Source: Roseburia sp. 1XD42-69 (GTDB lineage Bacteria > Bacillota > Clostridia > Lachnospirales > Lachnospiraceae). From it: DNA of 64,000 bases. A program made the position numbers and the translations under genes. Position 1 is the stretch's first letter. Each line of letters opens with the position of its first letter. Where the stretch lies: assembly GCF_003612565.1 (NCBI RefSeq), contig NZ_RAZG01000004.1, positions 62,001-126,000 on the forward strand, given 5' to 3'. This document shows, one piece after another, positions 35,660 to 45,048 of this stretch. The notes under the pieces were generated by a model. It searched no databases. It saw nothing but the letters and a program-made list of their open reading frames with translations, and had not been told where the DNA came from.

Positions 35660-36406
35660 ATGAAATTGCTGGAAAAGAAAGTATGCCTAGTTACAGGTAC
35701 AAGCAGGGGGATCGGCGGGGAAATCGTAAAAAGATTCGCCCAGGAGGGTGCTGTTGTTTACGCAAATGCCAGAAAAGAAGGTAGTATTGATGAGAGTTCA
35801 AAACACTGGGAAGATGCCTATGGAACATCGGTTGTACCAGTTTATTTTGACGTAACAGATGAAAACGGTGCAAAACAGGCAATTATGAAAATCAAGAAAG
35901 AACAAGGCAGATTGGATGTTCTTGTGAATAATGCCGGAATTATGAAAGATTCTGTTATTGGAATGATAAGCAGTGAATTAATGAAAGAAGTTTTTTCAGC
36001 CAATGTGTTTTCCGTTATCAGTTTAATTCAATTGGCAAATAAATTGATGGGACGTCAAAAATCAGGAAGCATTATTAATTTGTCAAGCATAGTGGGAGTG
36101 GAAGGATCGGCAGGGCAACTGGTATATTCTGCTTCTAAGGGAGCTGTCGCAGCGATTACGAAAGCTGCGGCTAAGGAGCTGGCTATTAATAATATTCGTG
36201 TAAATGCTATTGCTCCAGGAATGATTGATACGGATTTATTCAGAAGCATCGGAGAAGAAAATATTGAGAGAAATCTGAAACAGATTAAAATGGGAAGATT
36301 GGGTTCAACAACAGATGTTGCGAATGCCGCTGTTTTTCTTGCCTCTGATTTATCGTCTTATATCACAGGTCAGATATTAGGGGTTGACGGTGAAGCATCC
36401 GTGTAA
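35660..36406 (+). CDS. SDR-family 3-oxoacyl reductase-like oxidoreductase (FabG-like)
   Basis: 248 residues from ATG 35660, ten bases behind GAGGGA; TTG 35642 and ATG 35651 are in-frame alternatives. Classic SDR motifs: TGTSRGIG, NNAG, the catalytic Ser of NLSSIVG and the YSASKGAV Tyr-xxx-Lys pair, then the C-terminal loop APGMIDTD. In the acyl module it probably reduces a 3-oxo or keto acyl intermediate bound to the adjacent carrier protein. It occupies the place taken by the dehydrogenase RfbM in the Vibrio cholerae O1 cluster. The specific substrate is unknown. Confidence 0.85.
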   Translation: MKLLEKKVCLVTGTSRGIGGEIVKRFAQEGAVVYANARKEGSIDESSKHWEDAYGTSVVPVYFDVTDENGAKQAIMKIKKEQGRLDVLVNNAGIMKDSVIGMISSELMKEVFSANVFSVISLIQLANKLMGRQKSGSIINLSSIVGVEGSAGQLVYSASKGAVAAITKAAAKELAINNIRVNAIAPGMIDTDLFRSIGEENIERNLKQIKMGRLGSTTDVANAAVFLASDLSSYITGQILGVDGEASV

Positions 36407-36435
36407 AAATATTTTAGGAAAAGGAGATAAAAATT

Positions 36436-36675
36436 ATGTCAAACAGTGAAAAGTATTTAAAGGTTTTTGTTGATACATTGGAAATCCGCTCAGAGGAGGC
36501 AGAAGGTTTAAAATATAATTCTATTGCCAATTGGGATTCAGTAGGACATATGAATCTGGTTGCCGCATTGGAGGACGCATTTGATATTATGATGGATACA
36601 GACGATATTATTGATTTCAGTTCATTTGAAAAAGGCAAGGAAATTCTTGCCTCAAACTACAGTATTGAATTTTAA
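36436..36675 (+). CDS. acyl carrier protein
   Basis: 79 residues, acidic. The phosphopantetheine attachment Ser35 lies in the DSVGHMNLV motif (34-42), followed by an amphipathic helix LEDAFDIMMDTDDI. A length of 79 and this motif are normal for a discrete ACP. It sits immediately before the AMP-ligase gene, which is expected to load it, as with RfbK in the Vibrio O1 cluster. ATG 36436 follows AAAAGGAGATAAAAATT. Confidence 0.9.
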   Translation: MSNSEKYLKVFVDTLEIRSEEAEGLKYNSIANWDSVGHMNLVAALEDAFDIMMDTDDIIDFSSFEKGKEILASNYSIEF

Positions 36676-36686
36676 GGAGATTTGCT

Positions 36687-38099
36687 ATGTGGGATTTTAG
36701 TCAGTATGGTTCACAGATTGCGCTTATTAATGATTTGGGAGAGAAAGTTTCTTATGGTGAATTGCAGCAGGATTGTGAGAAGATAAAAAGTGTAATAGAG
36801 AAACGTTCTCTGGTTTTTTGCCTTTGTGAAAATAAGGTGGGTTCAGTGGCAGGTTATGCGGCTTTTCTGAATCATCAGATAGTCCCGGTTCTGTTAAATG
36901 CACATTTGGAAGGCGGGTTACTGGCTAATTTATTAGAGACATACAAGCCTGAGTTCTTATGGCTTCCAAAAGAACAAATAGAAAAATTCCCATCCATGGC
37001 AAAAGTTCTTGACATCAGGGACTATAGCTTGTTAAAAACTGATTTTGGTGAAGGTCATACCTTATATCCGGATCTGGCTTTGCTGTTGACCACTTCTGGC
37101 TCTACGGGAAGTCCTAAGTTTGTGCGCCAGAGTTATGCAAATATTAAGGCGAATACAGAGTCGATTATTGAATATCTGAACTTGGACTGCAGTGAAAGGG
37201 CAATTACAACGCTGCCAATGAATTATACCTATGGTCTTTCCATTATTAATACCCATTTGATGGTTGGAGGTACGCTGCTTCTTACAGATAAAGGACTTAT
37301 GCAGAAAGAGTTTTGGGAATTTTTCAGGGAAGAAGGGGCGACTTCTTTTGGCGGAGTTCCTTATACTTATGAAATGTTGGACAAGCTGAGATTTTATCGT
37401 ATGAAGTTGCCTGAACTGAGATATATGACACAGGCGGGAGGGAAGTTAATTCCGGAATTGCACAAGAAGTTTGCCGAATATGCAAAAGAGACAGGGAAGA
37501 AATTTATAGTTATGTATGGGCAGTGTGAAGCTACGGCCCGTATGGGGTATTTGCCGGCAGATAAGGCTCTTGAAAAATGCGGCTCTATGGGTATTGTGAT
37601 TCCTGGAGGCAAATTTCATTTGATAGATGCCGATGGAAATGAAATCACAGATGCAAATGTAACCGGGGAACTGGTATATGAGGGGGCGAATGTTACTTTA
37701 GGATATGCCGAATGTGCAGAGGATCTTTCTAAAAGGGATGAAAGGCGGGGGATTCTTCAAACAGGAGACATGGCACAGTTTGATGAAGATGGCTTCTATT
37801 ATATTGTTGGAAGAAAAAAAAGATTTTTGAAAATATACGGAAACAGAGTGAATCTGGATGAAATAGACCGGCTGATAAAAGGAAAATTCGATAATCTGGA
37901 TTGTGCAAGTGCAGGCGTAGATGACCACATGTATATTTTTGTAACAGATAATTCAAAGGCGTTAGCGGTAAAAGAGTTTGTTGTTGAGAAAACCAAATTA
38001 AATCCAAGCGCTTTTCAGACAATCGTTATTGATCAAATTCCTAAAAATGATGCCGGAAAAACATTGTATAAAGAATTAGCGAAGTATTACGAGGGGTAA
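36687..38099 (+). CDS. AMP-forming acyl-ACP ligase (ANL superfamily)
   Basis: 470 residues. ATP loop LLTTSGSTGSPKFVRQ (about 131-146), the A5 segment YGQCEATARMGYLP (about 274-287), A7 QTGDMAQFDEDGFYYIVGR and the A8/A10 region ending PKNDAGKTLYKEL with the catalytic Lys. It activates a carboxylic acid as acyl-adenylate and probably transfers it to the adjacent ACP; the equivalent gene in Vibrio O1 is rfbL. ATG 36687 is 11 bases after the ACP stop, with AAGGAG upstream. Confidence 0.85.
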   Translation: MWDFSQYGSQIALINDLGEKVSYGELQQDCEKIKSVIEKRSLVFCLCENKVGSVAGYAAFLNHQIVPVLLNAHLEGGLLANLLETYKPEFLWLPKEQIEKFPSMAKVLDIRDYSLLKTDFGEGHTLYPDLALLLTTSGSTGSPKFVRQSYANIKANTESIIEYLNLDCSERAITTLPMNYTYGLSIINTHLMVGGTLLLTDKGLMQKEFWEFFREEGATSFGGVPYTYEMLDKLRFYRMKLPELRYMTQAGGKLIPELHKKFAEYAKETGKKFIVMYGQCEATARMGYLPADKALEKCGSMGIVIPGGKFHLIDADGNEITDANVTGELVYEGANVTLGYAECAEDLSKRDERRGILQTGDMAQFDEDGFYYIVGRKKRFLKIYGNRVNLDEIDRLIKGKFDNLDCASAGVDDHMYIFVTDNSKALAVKEFVVEKTKLNPSAFQTIVIDQIPKNDAGKTLYKELAKYYEG

Positions 38100-38106
38100 C
38101 AGCTAT

Positions 38107-38808
38107 ATGAAGATGTTTTGTTTCACCTATGCAGGAGGCAATGGGGATTTTTTTAACGGGTTGAAAAAGGAAGTATCAGCAAAAGGGCTGGAACTAGTAG
38201 CTTTGGATTATCCTGGGCATGGCACCAGAAGAAAAGAAGCATTTGAGACGGATTTTTATGGATTGTCATTGGATTTGCTATCTAAGATGAAAAGTATGCT
38301 GGATATAGAAGAGGAATATGCCCTTATGGGATACAGCATGGGGAGCATAACAGCAACTGAGATAGTGAAAAGAATTATGGAAGAGGAAGTTATGTGTGAA
38401 CCGCAGCATGTGTTTTTGGCAGCGCATGAACCCAAAACATTGAGGGCTTTAGAAAATATTCCGGACGATATGCAGGATGATGTTTTGAAGGAACGCACGA
38501 TTTCTTTTGGAGCAGTTCCGGAGGAACTGGTGGATAATCAGACTTTTTGGAGAATGTATATGCCGCTGTATAAAGCGGATTACAGAATGATTGGCAGATA
38601 TGATTTTGGAACTTTGAATTTATCTACAGATATTAGAACTACTATATTATATTCTCAGACAGATACTCCATATGAAGAAATGGATAAATGGAGAAAGTAT
38701 TATAAAGGAGATATAAAATTTTATAAATTTGAAGGGAATCATTTTTTTATAAAAGAACATGAAAAGGAAATCGCAGAAATAATCTTGGAGAGGTTGCCTG
38801 CGGATTAG
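38107..38808 (+). CDS. type II thioesterase (alpha/beta hydrolase, GrsT-like)
   Basis: 233 residues. The nucleophile elbow GYSMGS has the active Ser at 77, the N-terminal FCFTYAGGNGDFF oxyanion loop, and the catalytic His near 215 in GNHFFIKEH; the Asp is in the DTPYEEM region. Type II thioesterases release or proofread acyl groups from carrier proteins. Together with the following LuxE-LuxC-type protein it mirrors the LuxD thioesterase of the luciferase fatty-acid reductase. ATG 38107, 7 bases after the previous stop. Confidence 0.8.
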   Translation: MKMFCFTYAGGNGDFFNGLKKEVSAKGLELVALDYPGHGTRRKEAFETDFYGLSLDLLSKMKSMLDIEEEYALMGYSMGSITATEIVKRIMEEEVMCEPQHVFLAAHEPKTLRALENIPDDMQDDVLKERTISFGAVPEELVDNQTFWRMYMPLYKADYRMIGRYDFGTLNLSTDIRTTILYSQTDTPYEEMDKWRKYYKGDIKFYKFEGNHFFIKEHEKEIAEIILERLPAD

Positions 38809-38817
38809 GTGGACAGT

Positions 38818-41136
38818 ATGAATTTTGAAGATATATTACAGGTTGAGCCATATTCTTTAAGAAAAGAAGAAAAGAAGAAACTTCTTACGGAAAGATTGCT
38901 GGATTTGACCAGACTGCATAGAAATAATTGTAACCAATACGCAGATATGCTGGACAGCATATCATTTGACATAGACAAGGCAGGTTCTTACGAGGATTTG
39001 CCTTTTTTGCCAGTCAGGTTGTTTAAGGAGATGGAGTTGAGAAGTGTACCAGAGGCCGATATTGTAAAAACGATGACATCTTCCGGAACAACGGGGCAGA
39101 GTGTTTCAAAAATATATTTGGACAGAGCGACTTCTTCTAATCAGCAGAAAACTATGGTTAAGATAGTTTCTGATTTTACAGGATCTGCCAGAATGCCTAT
39201 GATTATTATTGACAGTCCATCTGTTTTAAAGGACAGAAAAAAATTTTCCGCCAGGGGAGCTGGGATTTTAGGCTTTTCCATTTTTGGGTCAAAGAAAATG
39301 TATGCGCTGAATGAAGAAATGAAGCTGGATGTGGATGAACTGAGGAAGTTTTTGGAACAGCATAAAGGGCAGAGAATTTTGTTATTTGGTTTTACTTTTA
39401 TGATATGGCAGCATTTTTACAAAGAGTTAGTGAGGCTGCAAAAGGAAGGAATAACTTTTGATTTGGCTCAGGGAATTTTAGTTCATGGCGGCGGTTGGAA
39501 AAAGCTCCAGAGTGAGGCTGTCAGCCCGGAAGAATTTCATGAGAGTCTGAAATCTGTTTGTGGTATAGATAATGTTCACGATTATTACGGTATGGTTGAA
39601 CAAACCGGATGTATTTATATGCAGTGTGAATGCGGCCATCTGCATACAAGTATTTTTTCAGATGTGATAGCCAGAAGGCCAAAGGATTTTTCTGTCTGCG
39701 ATTTTGGAGAACCGGGAATTTTGCAGGTTGTATCTACTATTCCTGAATCGTATCCCGGGCATTCTCTTTTGACAGAGGATGAGGGGGTTGTTTTGGGTGA
39801 GGATGACTGTCCATGTGGAAGAAAAGGGAAGTATTTTAAGATAAACGGAAGGATAGCGAAAGCAGAAATCAGAGGATGCAGTGACACGTATGCGGCAGAT
39901 CATAGCAATAGAATGAAAGAGGCCAGGGATACTAATGAAAGCAATTGCCTGAATAATGTTTCATTTTTTGTGGGAAATAAAGATAATTTAAGTCATATTC
40001 GTTCATTAGGAGTGAAAAAACCCTTTGATGTTATAGTTATAGAATTTTTAAATGCATTATCTAAAGAACTTATGGCGGGTAAAGATTCCAGATTATATCC
40101 GGATGTTGTTACCTTGGGTTTTTGGTTACGAAAATCATCTGTTCTGGCATTAAAGGAGAGGTTTGTAAGCAGCAGGAATATGGTGGGCAGAGGCGTTGCT
40201 TTTCATATTGCACCGTCCAATGTTCCTGTGAATTATGCATATTCTTTATTTACAGGTATGCTGTGTGGAAATGCAAATGTTGTAAGAATCCCTTCAAAGG
40301 ATTTCCCACAGGTATCGATTATAAATAATGCAATAAATAAAGTGTTGGCAGATTCTAAATATACCTCTGTACGGCCTTATATTAATTTAGTTCGATATGA
40401 AAGAAGCAGGGAGATTAATGATTATTTTTCTGAATTATGCGATATAAGAGTTATCTGGGGCGGTGATAATACGATTGCGGAACTCAGGAAATCACCCATT
40501 TCTCCCCGGGCAACGGAAATTACTTTTGCAGACAGATATTCTTTGGCGGTTATTGATTCGGATGTATATTTAGAAAGAGAAAACAGGGAAAGGGCTGCCT
40601 TGGATTTCTATAATGATACGTATCTTTCTGACCAAAATGCATGTACAAGTCCGCAAGTTGTAGTATGGTTGGGAAATAGGGCAGACGAGGCGAAGAAGCT
40701 GTTTTGGGATGAATTAAGAGCATTGACAGCGGCGAAGTATCCGTTTCAAGCTATTCAGGGCGTGGATAAACTTTCAAAATTGTATTTAGCTTCGGCAGGG
40801 TATAATACATCGATGAAAAAAGAAACGGGTGAAGATAATCATTTATTTCGGGTTCATGTGCAGAAGCTTACACCTGAACTGATGAATTACAGGGGGAACT
40901 GCGGTTATTTTTACGAGTACGACTGTCAGGATATCATGGAACTACGGGATTTCTGTAACAATACCCATTGTCAGACAATTGGTTATATTGGGGATAAAGC
41001 TATATTGGGCCCCTTAATGAATTCAGGCATAAAAGGTGTGGACAGGGTTGTTCCCATAGGACATACCATGGATTTTGATTTTATATGGGATGGGTATAAT
41101 CTGGCAGAACAGATGACAAGAACTTTACAATTTTGA
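38818..41136 (+). CDS. LuxE-LuxC fusion: acyl-protein synthetase plus acyl-CoA/acyl-carrier reductase (RfbN-like)
   Basis: 772 residues from ATG 38818 (SD AGGTGG; GTG 38809 is an alternative). Residues about 1-355 are LuxE-like, with MTSSGTTGQS (about 84-93) as the adenylation loop. Residues about 400-772 are LuxC-like reductase: FHIAPSNVPVNYAYS (about 461-475) for cofactor binding and the catalytic Cys in SDQNACTSP (about 608). The fusion activates an acyl group and reduces it with NAD(P)H to the aldehyde. The same fusion is RfbN in Vibrio cholerae O1, where RfbKLMNO are proposed to make 3-deoxy-L-glycero-tetronate. Here it ends the acyl-building group. Confidence 0.85.
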   Translation: MNFEDILQVEPYSLRKEEKKKLLTERLLDLTRLHRNNCNQYADMLDSISFDIDKAGSYEDLPFLPVRLFKEMELRSVPEADIVKTMTSSGTTGQSVSKIYLDRATSSNQQKTMVKIVSDFTGSARMPMIIIDSPSVLKDRKKFSARGAGILGFSIFGSKKMYALNEEMKLDVDELRKFLEQHKGQRILLFGFTFMIWQHFYKELVRLQKEGITFDLAQGILVHGGGWKKLQSEAVSPEEFHESLKSVCGIDNVHDYYGMVEQTGCIYMQCECGHLHTSIFSDVIARRPKDFSVCDFGEPGILQVVSTIPESYPGHSLLTEDEGVVLGEDDCPCGRKGKYFKINGRIAKAEIRGCSDTYAADHSNRMKEARDTNESNCLNNVSFFVGNKDNLSHIRSLGVKKPFDVIVIEFLNALSKELMAGKDSRLYPDVVTLGFWLRKSSVLALKERFVSSRNMVGRGVAFHIAPSNVPVNYAYSLFTGMLCGNANVVRIPSKDFPQVSIINNAINKVLADSKYTSVRPYINLVRYERSREINDYFSELCDIRVIWGGDNTIAELRKSPISPRATEITFADRYSLAVIDSDVYLERENRERAALDFYNDTYLSDQNACTSPQVVVWLGNRADEAKKLFWDELRALTAAKYPFQAIQGVDKLSKLYLASAGYNTSMKKETGEDNHLFRVHVQKLTPELMNYRGNCGYFYEYDCQDIMELRDFCNNTHCQTIGYIGDKAILGPLMNSGIKGVDRVVPIGHTMDFDFIWDGYNLAEQMTRTLQF

Positions 41137-41227
41137 AAGGGAGGAAAATTGGACAAAAATTTATAAAATGGCGGAGAATGAAAAAATTGGGGGGGTTATC
41201 ATTGGAACTGGCTGAAAGGAGAAAAGT

Positions 41228-41767
41228 ATGATAATTCAGGGAAGTAACATTAAATTAGTACCGATAGATGAACATGATACAAGTAATGTAATCCGCTGGC
41301 GCAATAATGTACGGGATAAGTTTATTTCCAGAGACTTGTTCACCATAGAGAGCCATACGAAATGGTTAAATGAAGTTGTCAAAAGAGGCAAGGCGGCGCA
41401 GTTTATTATTGAGACAAAACAGGACGGAAAAGTGGGATCTGTTTTTTTGAAAGATATTGATAAAAATAACCAAAAAGCAGAATTTGGAATTTTTATCGGA
41501 GAAAGTTCTGCTTGGGGAAAAGGATATGGTAGTGAAGCAGCAAAATTAATAATTCAATATGGTTTTGAAAGATTGCAGTTGCACAAAATTATGCTCAGAG
41601 TTTTTTCGGAAAATAGTCATGCTATTAGAAGCTATGAGAAAGCCGGATTTGTCCAGGAAGGTTATTTGAAAGATGAAGTTTTTTTAGATGGCAGATATTA
41701 TGATGTTATACTAATGAGAATAGTAAGAACCGACTATGTAAAAAAAGTGAAGAAAGAGGAAAAATAA
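41228..41767 (+). CDS. GNAT-family N-acyltransferase (RimJ/PseH-like)
   Basis: 179 residues, one GNAT domain: VIRWRNNVRDKFIS near residue 22-35, the acyl-CoA loop SSAWGKGYGSEAAK (about 91-104) and the terminal SYEKAGFVQEGYLKD. The RWRN opening is common in PseH/FdtC-type enzymes that N-acylate amino sugars. With WecE-like and WecD-like proteins and the ACP-ligase genes nearby, this may attach the special acyl group to the 4-amino sugar. ATG 41228 follows AAAGGAGAAAAGT. Acyl donor unknown. Confidence 0.8.
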   Translation: MIIQGSNIKLVPIDEHDTSNVIRWRNNVRDKFISRDLFTIESHTKWLNEVVKRGKAAQFIIETKQDGKVGSVFLKDIDKNNQKAEFGIFIGESSAWGKGYGSEAAKLIIQYGFERLQLHKIMLRVFSENSHAIRSYEKAGFVQEGYLKDEVFLDGRYYDVILMRIVRTDYVKKVKKEEK

Positions 41768-41768
41768 A

Positions 41769-42722
41769 TTGGCTAAAGTATCATTTGTGATTCCGTGTTA
41801 CGCATCAGAGCATACCATTTCTTTGGTAATAGAAGAAGTGAATCAAGCAATTGAAAAATTAAATCGGTATGAATGGGAATTTGTGCTTGTGAATGATTGT
41901 TCTCCGGATAATACTTTTGAAGTGATTAAGAATTTGTGTGTAGCATATTCAAATATAACCGGTATAAATCTGGCCCGTAATTTTGGACAGCATGCAGCCT
42001 TGATGGCAGGATTTCATCAGGTGTCTGGGGATATTGTTGTTTGTTTGGATGATGATGGGCAGACACCGGGCAATGAAGTGGGAAAATTGTTAAGTAAAAT
42101 TGAGGAAGGCTATGATGTTGTGTATGCCCAATATGCCAATAAAAAGCATTCTGGTTTTCGGAATTGGGGCAGTAAGTTAAACAGCAAAATGACAGAGTAT
42201 TTGCTCGATAAACCGAAAGATTTGTGTGTTTCCAGTTATTTTGCTGTCCGTAGATTTATTGTTGACGAAATGGTAAAATATGAACATTCATTTCCCTATG
42301 TAACCGGTTTGGTATTGCGTTCAACGAAAAGAATTACAAATGTTGAGGTAACCCACAGAGAAAGAGTGGAGGGAGTATCGGGGTATTCTTTAAAAAAGCT
42401 AATCGGTTTATGGTCAAATGGGTTTACGGCTTTTTCCGTAAAGCCACTGAGATTGGCTACAATTATAGGTATTCTGTTTGCACTGATTGGTTTTGTGGTG
42501 GTTTTGTTGTTGGTAATCAGAAAATTGTTATACCCGTCAGAAGTGTTGCTGGGGTGGAGTTCTACGATGTCTGTACTTATGATAATTGGAGGGATTATCT
42601 TAATTGTATTGGGGATTATTGGGGAATATATAGGAAGAATTTATATTTGTATGAATCAGGCGCCACAGTATATTATCAGGGAGAGGATTGGGATTAATGA
42701 TTTGAAAGAAGAAAAAAAATGA
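41769..42722 (+). CDS. undecaprenyl-phosphate amino-sugar transferase (ArnC/GtrB-like GT2)
   Basis: 317 residues from TTG 41769, behind AAGAGGAAAAATAAA, one base after the previous stop. GT-A motifs: SFVIPCYASEHTISLV, VNDCSPDNTF (about 40-49), NFGQHAALMAGF (about 72-83), CLDDDGQTP (about 92-100), then HRERVEGVSGYSLKKL and two C-terminal helices (about 235-258 and 268-292). This matches ArnC-type enzymes that put a modified amino sugar on undecaprenyl phosphate. It would load the acylated 4-amino sugar; a decayed flippase pair lies 280 bases downstream. Confidence 0.88.
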   Translation: MAKVSFVIPCYASEHTISLVIEEVNQAIEKLNRYEWEFVLVNDCSPDNTFEVIKNLCVAYSNITGINLARNFGQHAALMAGFHQVSGDIVVCLDDDGQTPGNEVGKLLSKIEEGYDVVYAQYANKKHSGFRNWGSKLNSKMTEYLLDKPKDLCVSSYFAVRRFIVDEMVKYEHSFPYVTGLVLRSTKRITNVEVTHRERVEGVSGYSLKKLIGLWSNGFTAFSVKPLRLATIIGILFALIGFVVVLLLVIRKLLYPSEVLLGWSSTMSVLMIIGGIILIVLGIIGEYIGRIYICMNQAPQYIIRERIGINDLKEEKK

Positions 42723-43000
42723 GGGTATCTCTGCATTATTATTCGAGAAGATTATTTTCAGAAAATTAAGGGCATTTTTCATGGTATTATGATTTGTCAG
42801 TGGGATTGGAAACCGTTATGGCAACAGATTTTCTTCTGAAATATTATAGAAAAAGCTGGAAGACATATATTGTCTTTGATACATTTGGGTTACAACTTTT
42901 TTCTGGAGTACATTATATTTATTTAATATGTATTAATGGTACATATTGGATTAAAATAAAGTAGAGCATAGCAGTAAATAATTAAAAATAGGAGTGGCAG
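42723..43000 (+). other. 278-base gene-free stretch with coding debris
   Basis: No intact gene. A short open segment near 42795-42960 reads like a broken membrane-protein end (hydrophobic, ending in WIKIK) but cannot be assigned. A TTG/ATG-poor, AT-rich region precedes AGGAGTGGCAG, the binding site of the flippase pseudogene at 43001. Confidence 0.4.
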
Positions 43001-43340
43001 ATGAAAAAGAAAAATACTGTGAAAGATTACATTTTGTTGCATAGTGTTCTAGTATTTTATTCTTTTGGCTCAGTGTTTTTAAAATTGCATCTAATCAAAT
43101 ATTTTATCTGTTACTTTTTTATTTTCGTATGGTATGGTTCTGGTAATAATGTTTTGTTATGCTTTAGTTTGGCAGCAGTTTCTGAAAGGATTTGACCTTA
43201 CGGTTGCGTTTGCAAATAAAGCTGTAGTTATTGTATGGGGGATTCTTTTTTATCAAGAAGAAATCACATGGAATGTGTTGTTTGGTGCGGTGACTATAAT
43301 AGTTGGAATATGGATGGTTGCAAAAAATGAGGGATATTAA
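43001..43340 (+). pseudogene. small DMT/SMR-type flippase subunit, frameshifted
   Basis: The N-terminal frame has a first membrane helix ending GSVFLKLH; a frameshift near 43150 moves to the frame with YALVWQQFLKGFDLTVAFANKAV and the ending NVLFGAVTIIVGIWMVAKNEGY, a standard ArnE/SMR-like C-terminal half. Length of 113 codons fits a family member. Following an ArnC-like GT2 it is clearly the old flippase subunit of that operon. ATG 43001 follows AATAGGAGTGGCAG. Confidence 0.75.
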
Positions 43341-43434
43341 ATTATTTTATGTGATTTTTTTGATATTTGTAGGCGTTTATTCAGTTTCCCAGGTGATTTT
43401 AAAATTGTCAGCCGAATCTTATGTTGCTGTCTAA
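43327..43434 (+). pseudogene. truncated second SMR-type flippase subunit
   Basis: ATG 43327 overlaps the end of the first subunit. It reads IFVGVYSVSQVILKLSAES, the first helix of an SMR-like half with its Lys, then stops after 35 codons at 43432-43434. The rest is missing. With the previous entry it is the remnant of a two-subunit flippase like the intact 29930/30268 pair. Confidence 0.65.
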
Positions 43435-44445
43435 ATAGTCGGTGTTTGCCCAAAAGCGAATATAGAGCATTTCTGGACGGCGGAGGGAATATCAAGTAAT
43501 TGTCAGAAAAGAGTTGTTGCGTATGATCCGGAAATTAAAAAGTCTCACATATTTTAGTGATGCATTTTCTGAAGATCCTTCTACAAATGAAGAGATCAAA
43601 AATAAATATTTCGAAAATATAGGGAAAATTATTTCAGAATCTTTATTTTTGTTTGATGATTATTATTATCGGGACGAAATTGAACTTGTAAAGATGGTTT
43701 GATGAACATCGATTATTGTATAGATTTGTTTCCGGCGGTAAACGCAAGCGTTGACATATATCACAATTGGATAATTCTTCATCTATTCACAATGATTGCT
43801 GCTAATAGCATGAATTGTCCACAAAGCATTAGAGTGGGCTGATTCATTTGATAATATGTGCAGTATGGAATACAGGCATATTTCAAAAGCATTCGTCTGA
43901 TATTTAGAAAATTATATTTCTGCATGAATCAATGCAAAAAAGAATAAACAGAATGAAATTCTGGAAAGTGAATATAGAAAAGCATTAAAGGAGGGAGTAA
44001 GATTAGATAATCAAATAAAAAAGGAAAAGGATTAAATTATGGATATTCATTTCAATTCAAACAAAGTATTTGATAAGGCAAATAGATTAGGATTGCCAAT
44101 ATATTTGCTACAGATTTATCAGTGTGACGTTATATTAATGTTCCCATTTCAAAACCTGTGTTCAATAAAGCCCAGGAAAATAGTGAAATAGACTATAAGG
44201 TTCCTATTAAGTGTAGTAAAATGAAAAAAAGGAATATTGGTGATTGTTTGAAATGTATATTACAAAAGACTGTCATGATAAGCTGCAAGTTATAGTATCT
44301 CATAACATTTCTAATAATTTTGACGATGTGTCTGAATTAATTGAAATTTTAGAGAAGTGTCAATTATGCTATGTAAGGAAAAAGATGAAAACAACTTGAG
44401 GTTTACATATGAAAAAAACATATTTAGTTTTTAAAATAGAAAATT
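43435..44445 (+). other. gene graveyard: about 1 kb of unrecognised broken reading frames
   Basis: No intact gene. Short pieces occur at 43514-43702 (62 residues, acidic), about 43848-44035 (two in-frame stops, Lys/Glu-rich end), 44040-44160 and 44254-44400. The pieces are AT-rich and interrupted by stops and frame changes, as in deletion debris. None could be matched to a family by eye. Confidence 0.6.
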
Positions 44446-45048
44446 GTGCTGAAGATTATATTGCAGTATTTAAAACAGGCGGAAGAAATTCAAAAACAAT
44501 TAGATGTATTTCATGAAGTTGAGATTGCACCTATCATTGAATGTGTTGCACACAATTATATGGGGTTATGTCATTTGAATGCTTATTATTGTTTGTCTGG
44601 CGAGGCGGCTGGTGATGAGCAAAGAATTAAAATGGAGTTAGAAAAAGCAAAAGAAAACTTTGGCAGAGTAATACAGCTAAGTGAAAGGAAATTTAGCAGT
44701 AAGGCAGATGTGTATTCTGCTTTTGCAAAATATAATTTAGCAAGAGTACTGAGAAATTTGAAATGTGATGCTGACTTGGAATATCATGCAGCCATGGATC
44801 AAAGAAAATTTCTTTCAAAATGTTCTTGTTTCCCGCAAATTTTTAAGTTGAATTTTTCCCTTGAAAAAATTCATGCAGAAATTGAGTATTGTGAATATTT
44901 GAGAGAGAAAAAGCTTGTGTATCCAAACGAGTTTAAAGAAAAAATGAAAGAGTTAGATAATGAACTGTCAAATATAAAACATACCCCGGCAGCAGATGTT
45001 TCTCTGTTTAAGACATTGGAAGAAAAGCTGAAAAAGTGTGGAGATTGA
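44446..45048 (+). CDS. helical TPR-like protein, possibly the surviving C-terminal part of a larger gene
   Basis: 200 residues from GTG 44446; no convincing ribosome-binding site. Sequence is all-helical with TPR-like pairs (NYMGLCHLNAYYCL..., DVYSAFAKYNLARVLRNL). It begins abruptly at LKQAEEIQKQL as if its N-terminus had been lost in the debris upstream. It resembles in style the TPR-like tail at window start but I could not align them. The partner and function are unknown; it may be a pseudogene remnant. Confidence 0.45.
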   Translation: MLKIILQYLKQAEEIQKQLDVFHEVEIAPIIECVAHNYMGLCHLNAYYCLSGEAAGDEQRIKMELEKAKENFGRVIQLSERKFSSKADVYSAFAKYNLARVLRNLKCDADLEYHAAMDQRKFLSKCSCFPQIFKLNFSLEKIHAEIEYCEYLREKKLVYPNEFKEKMKELDNELSNIKHTPAADVSLFKTLEEKLKKCGD

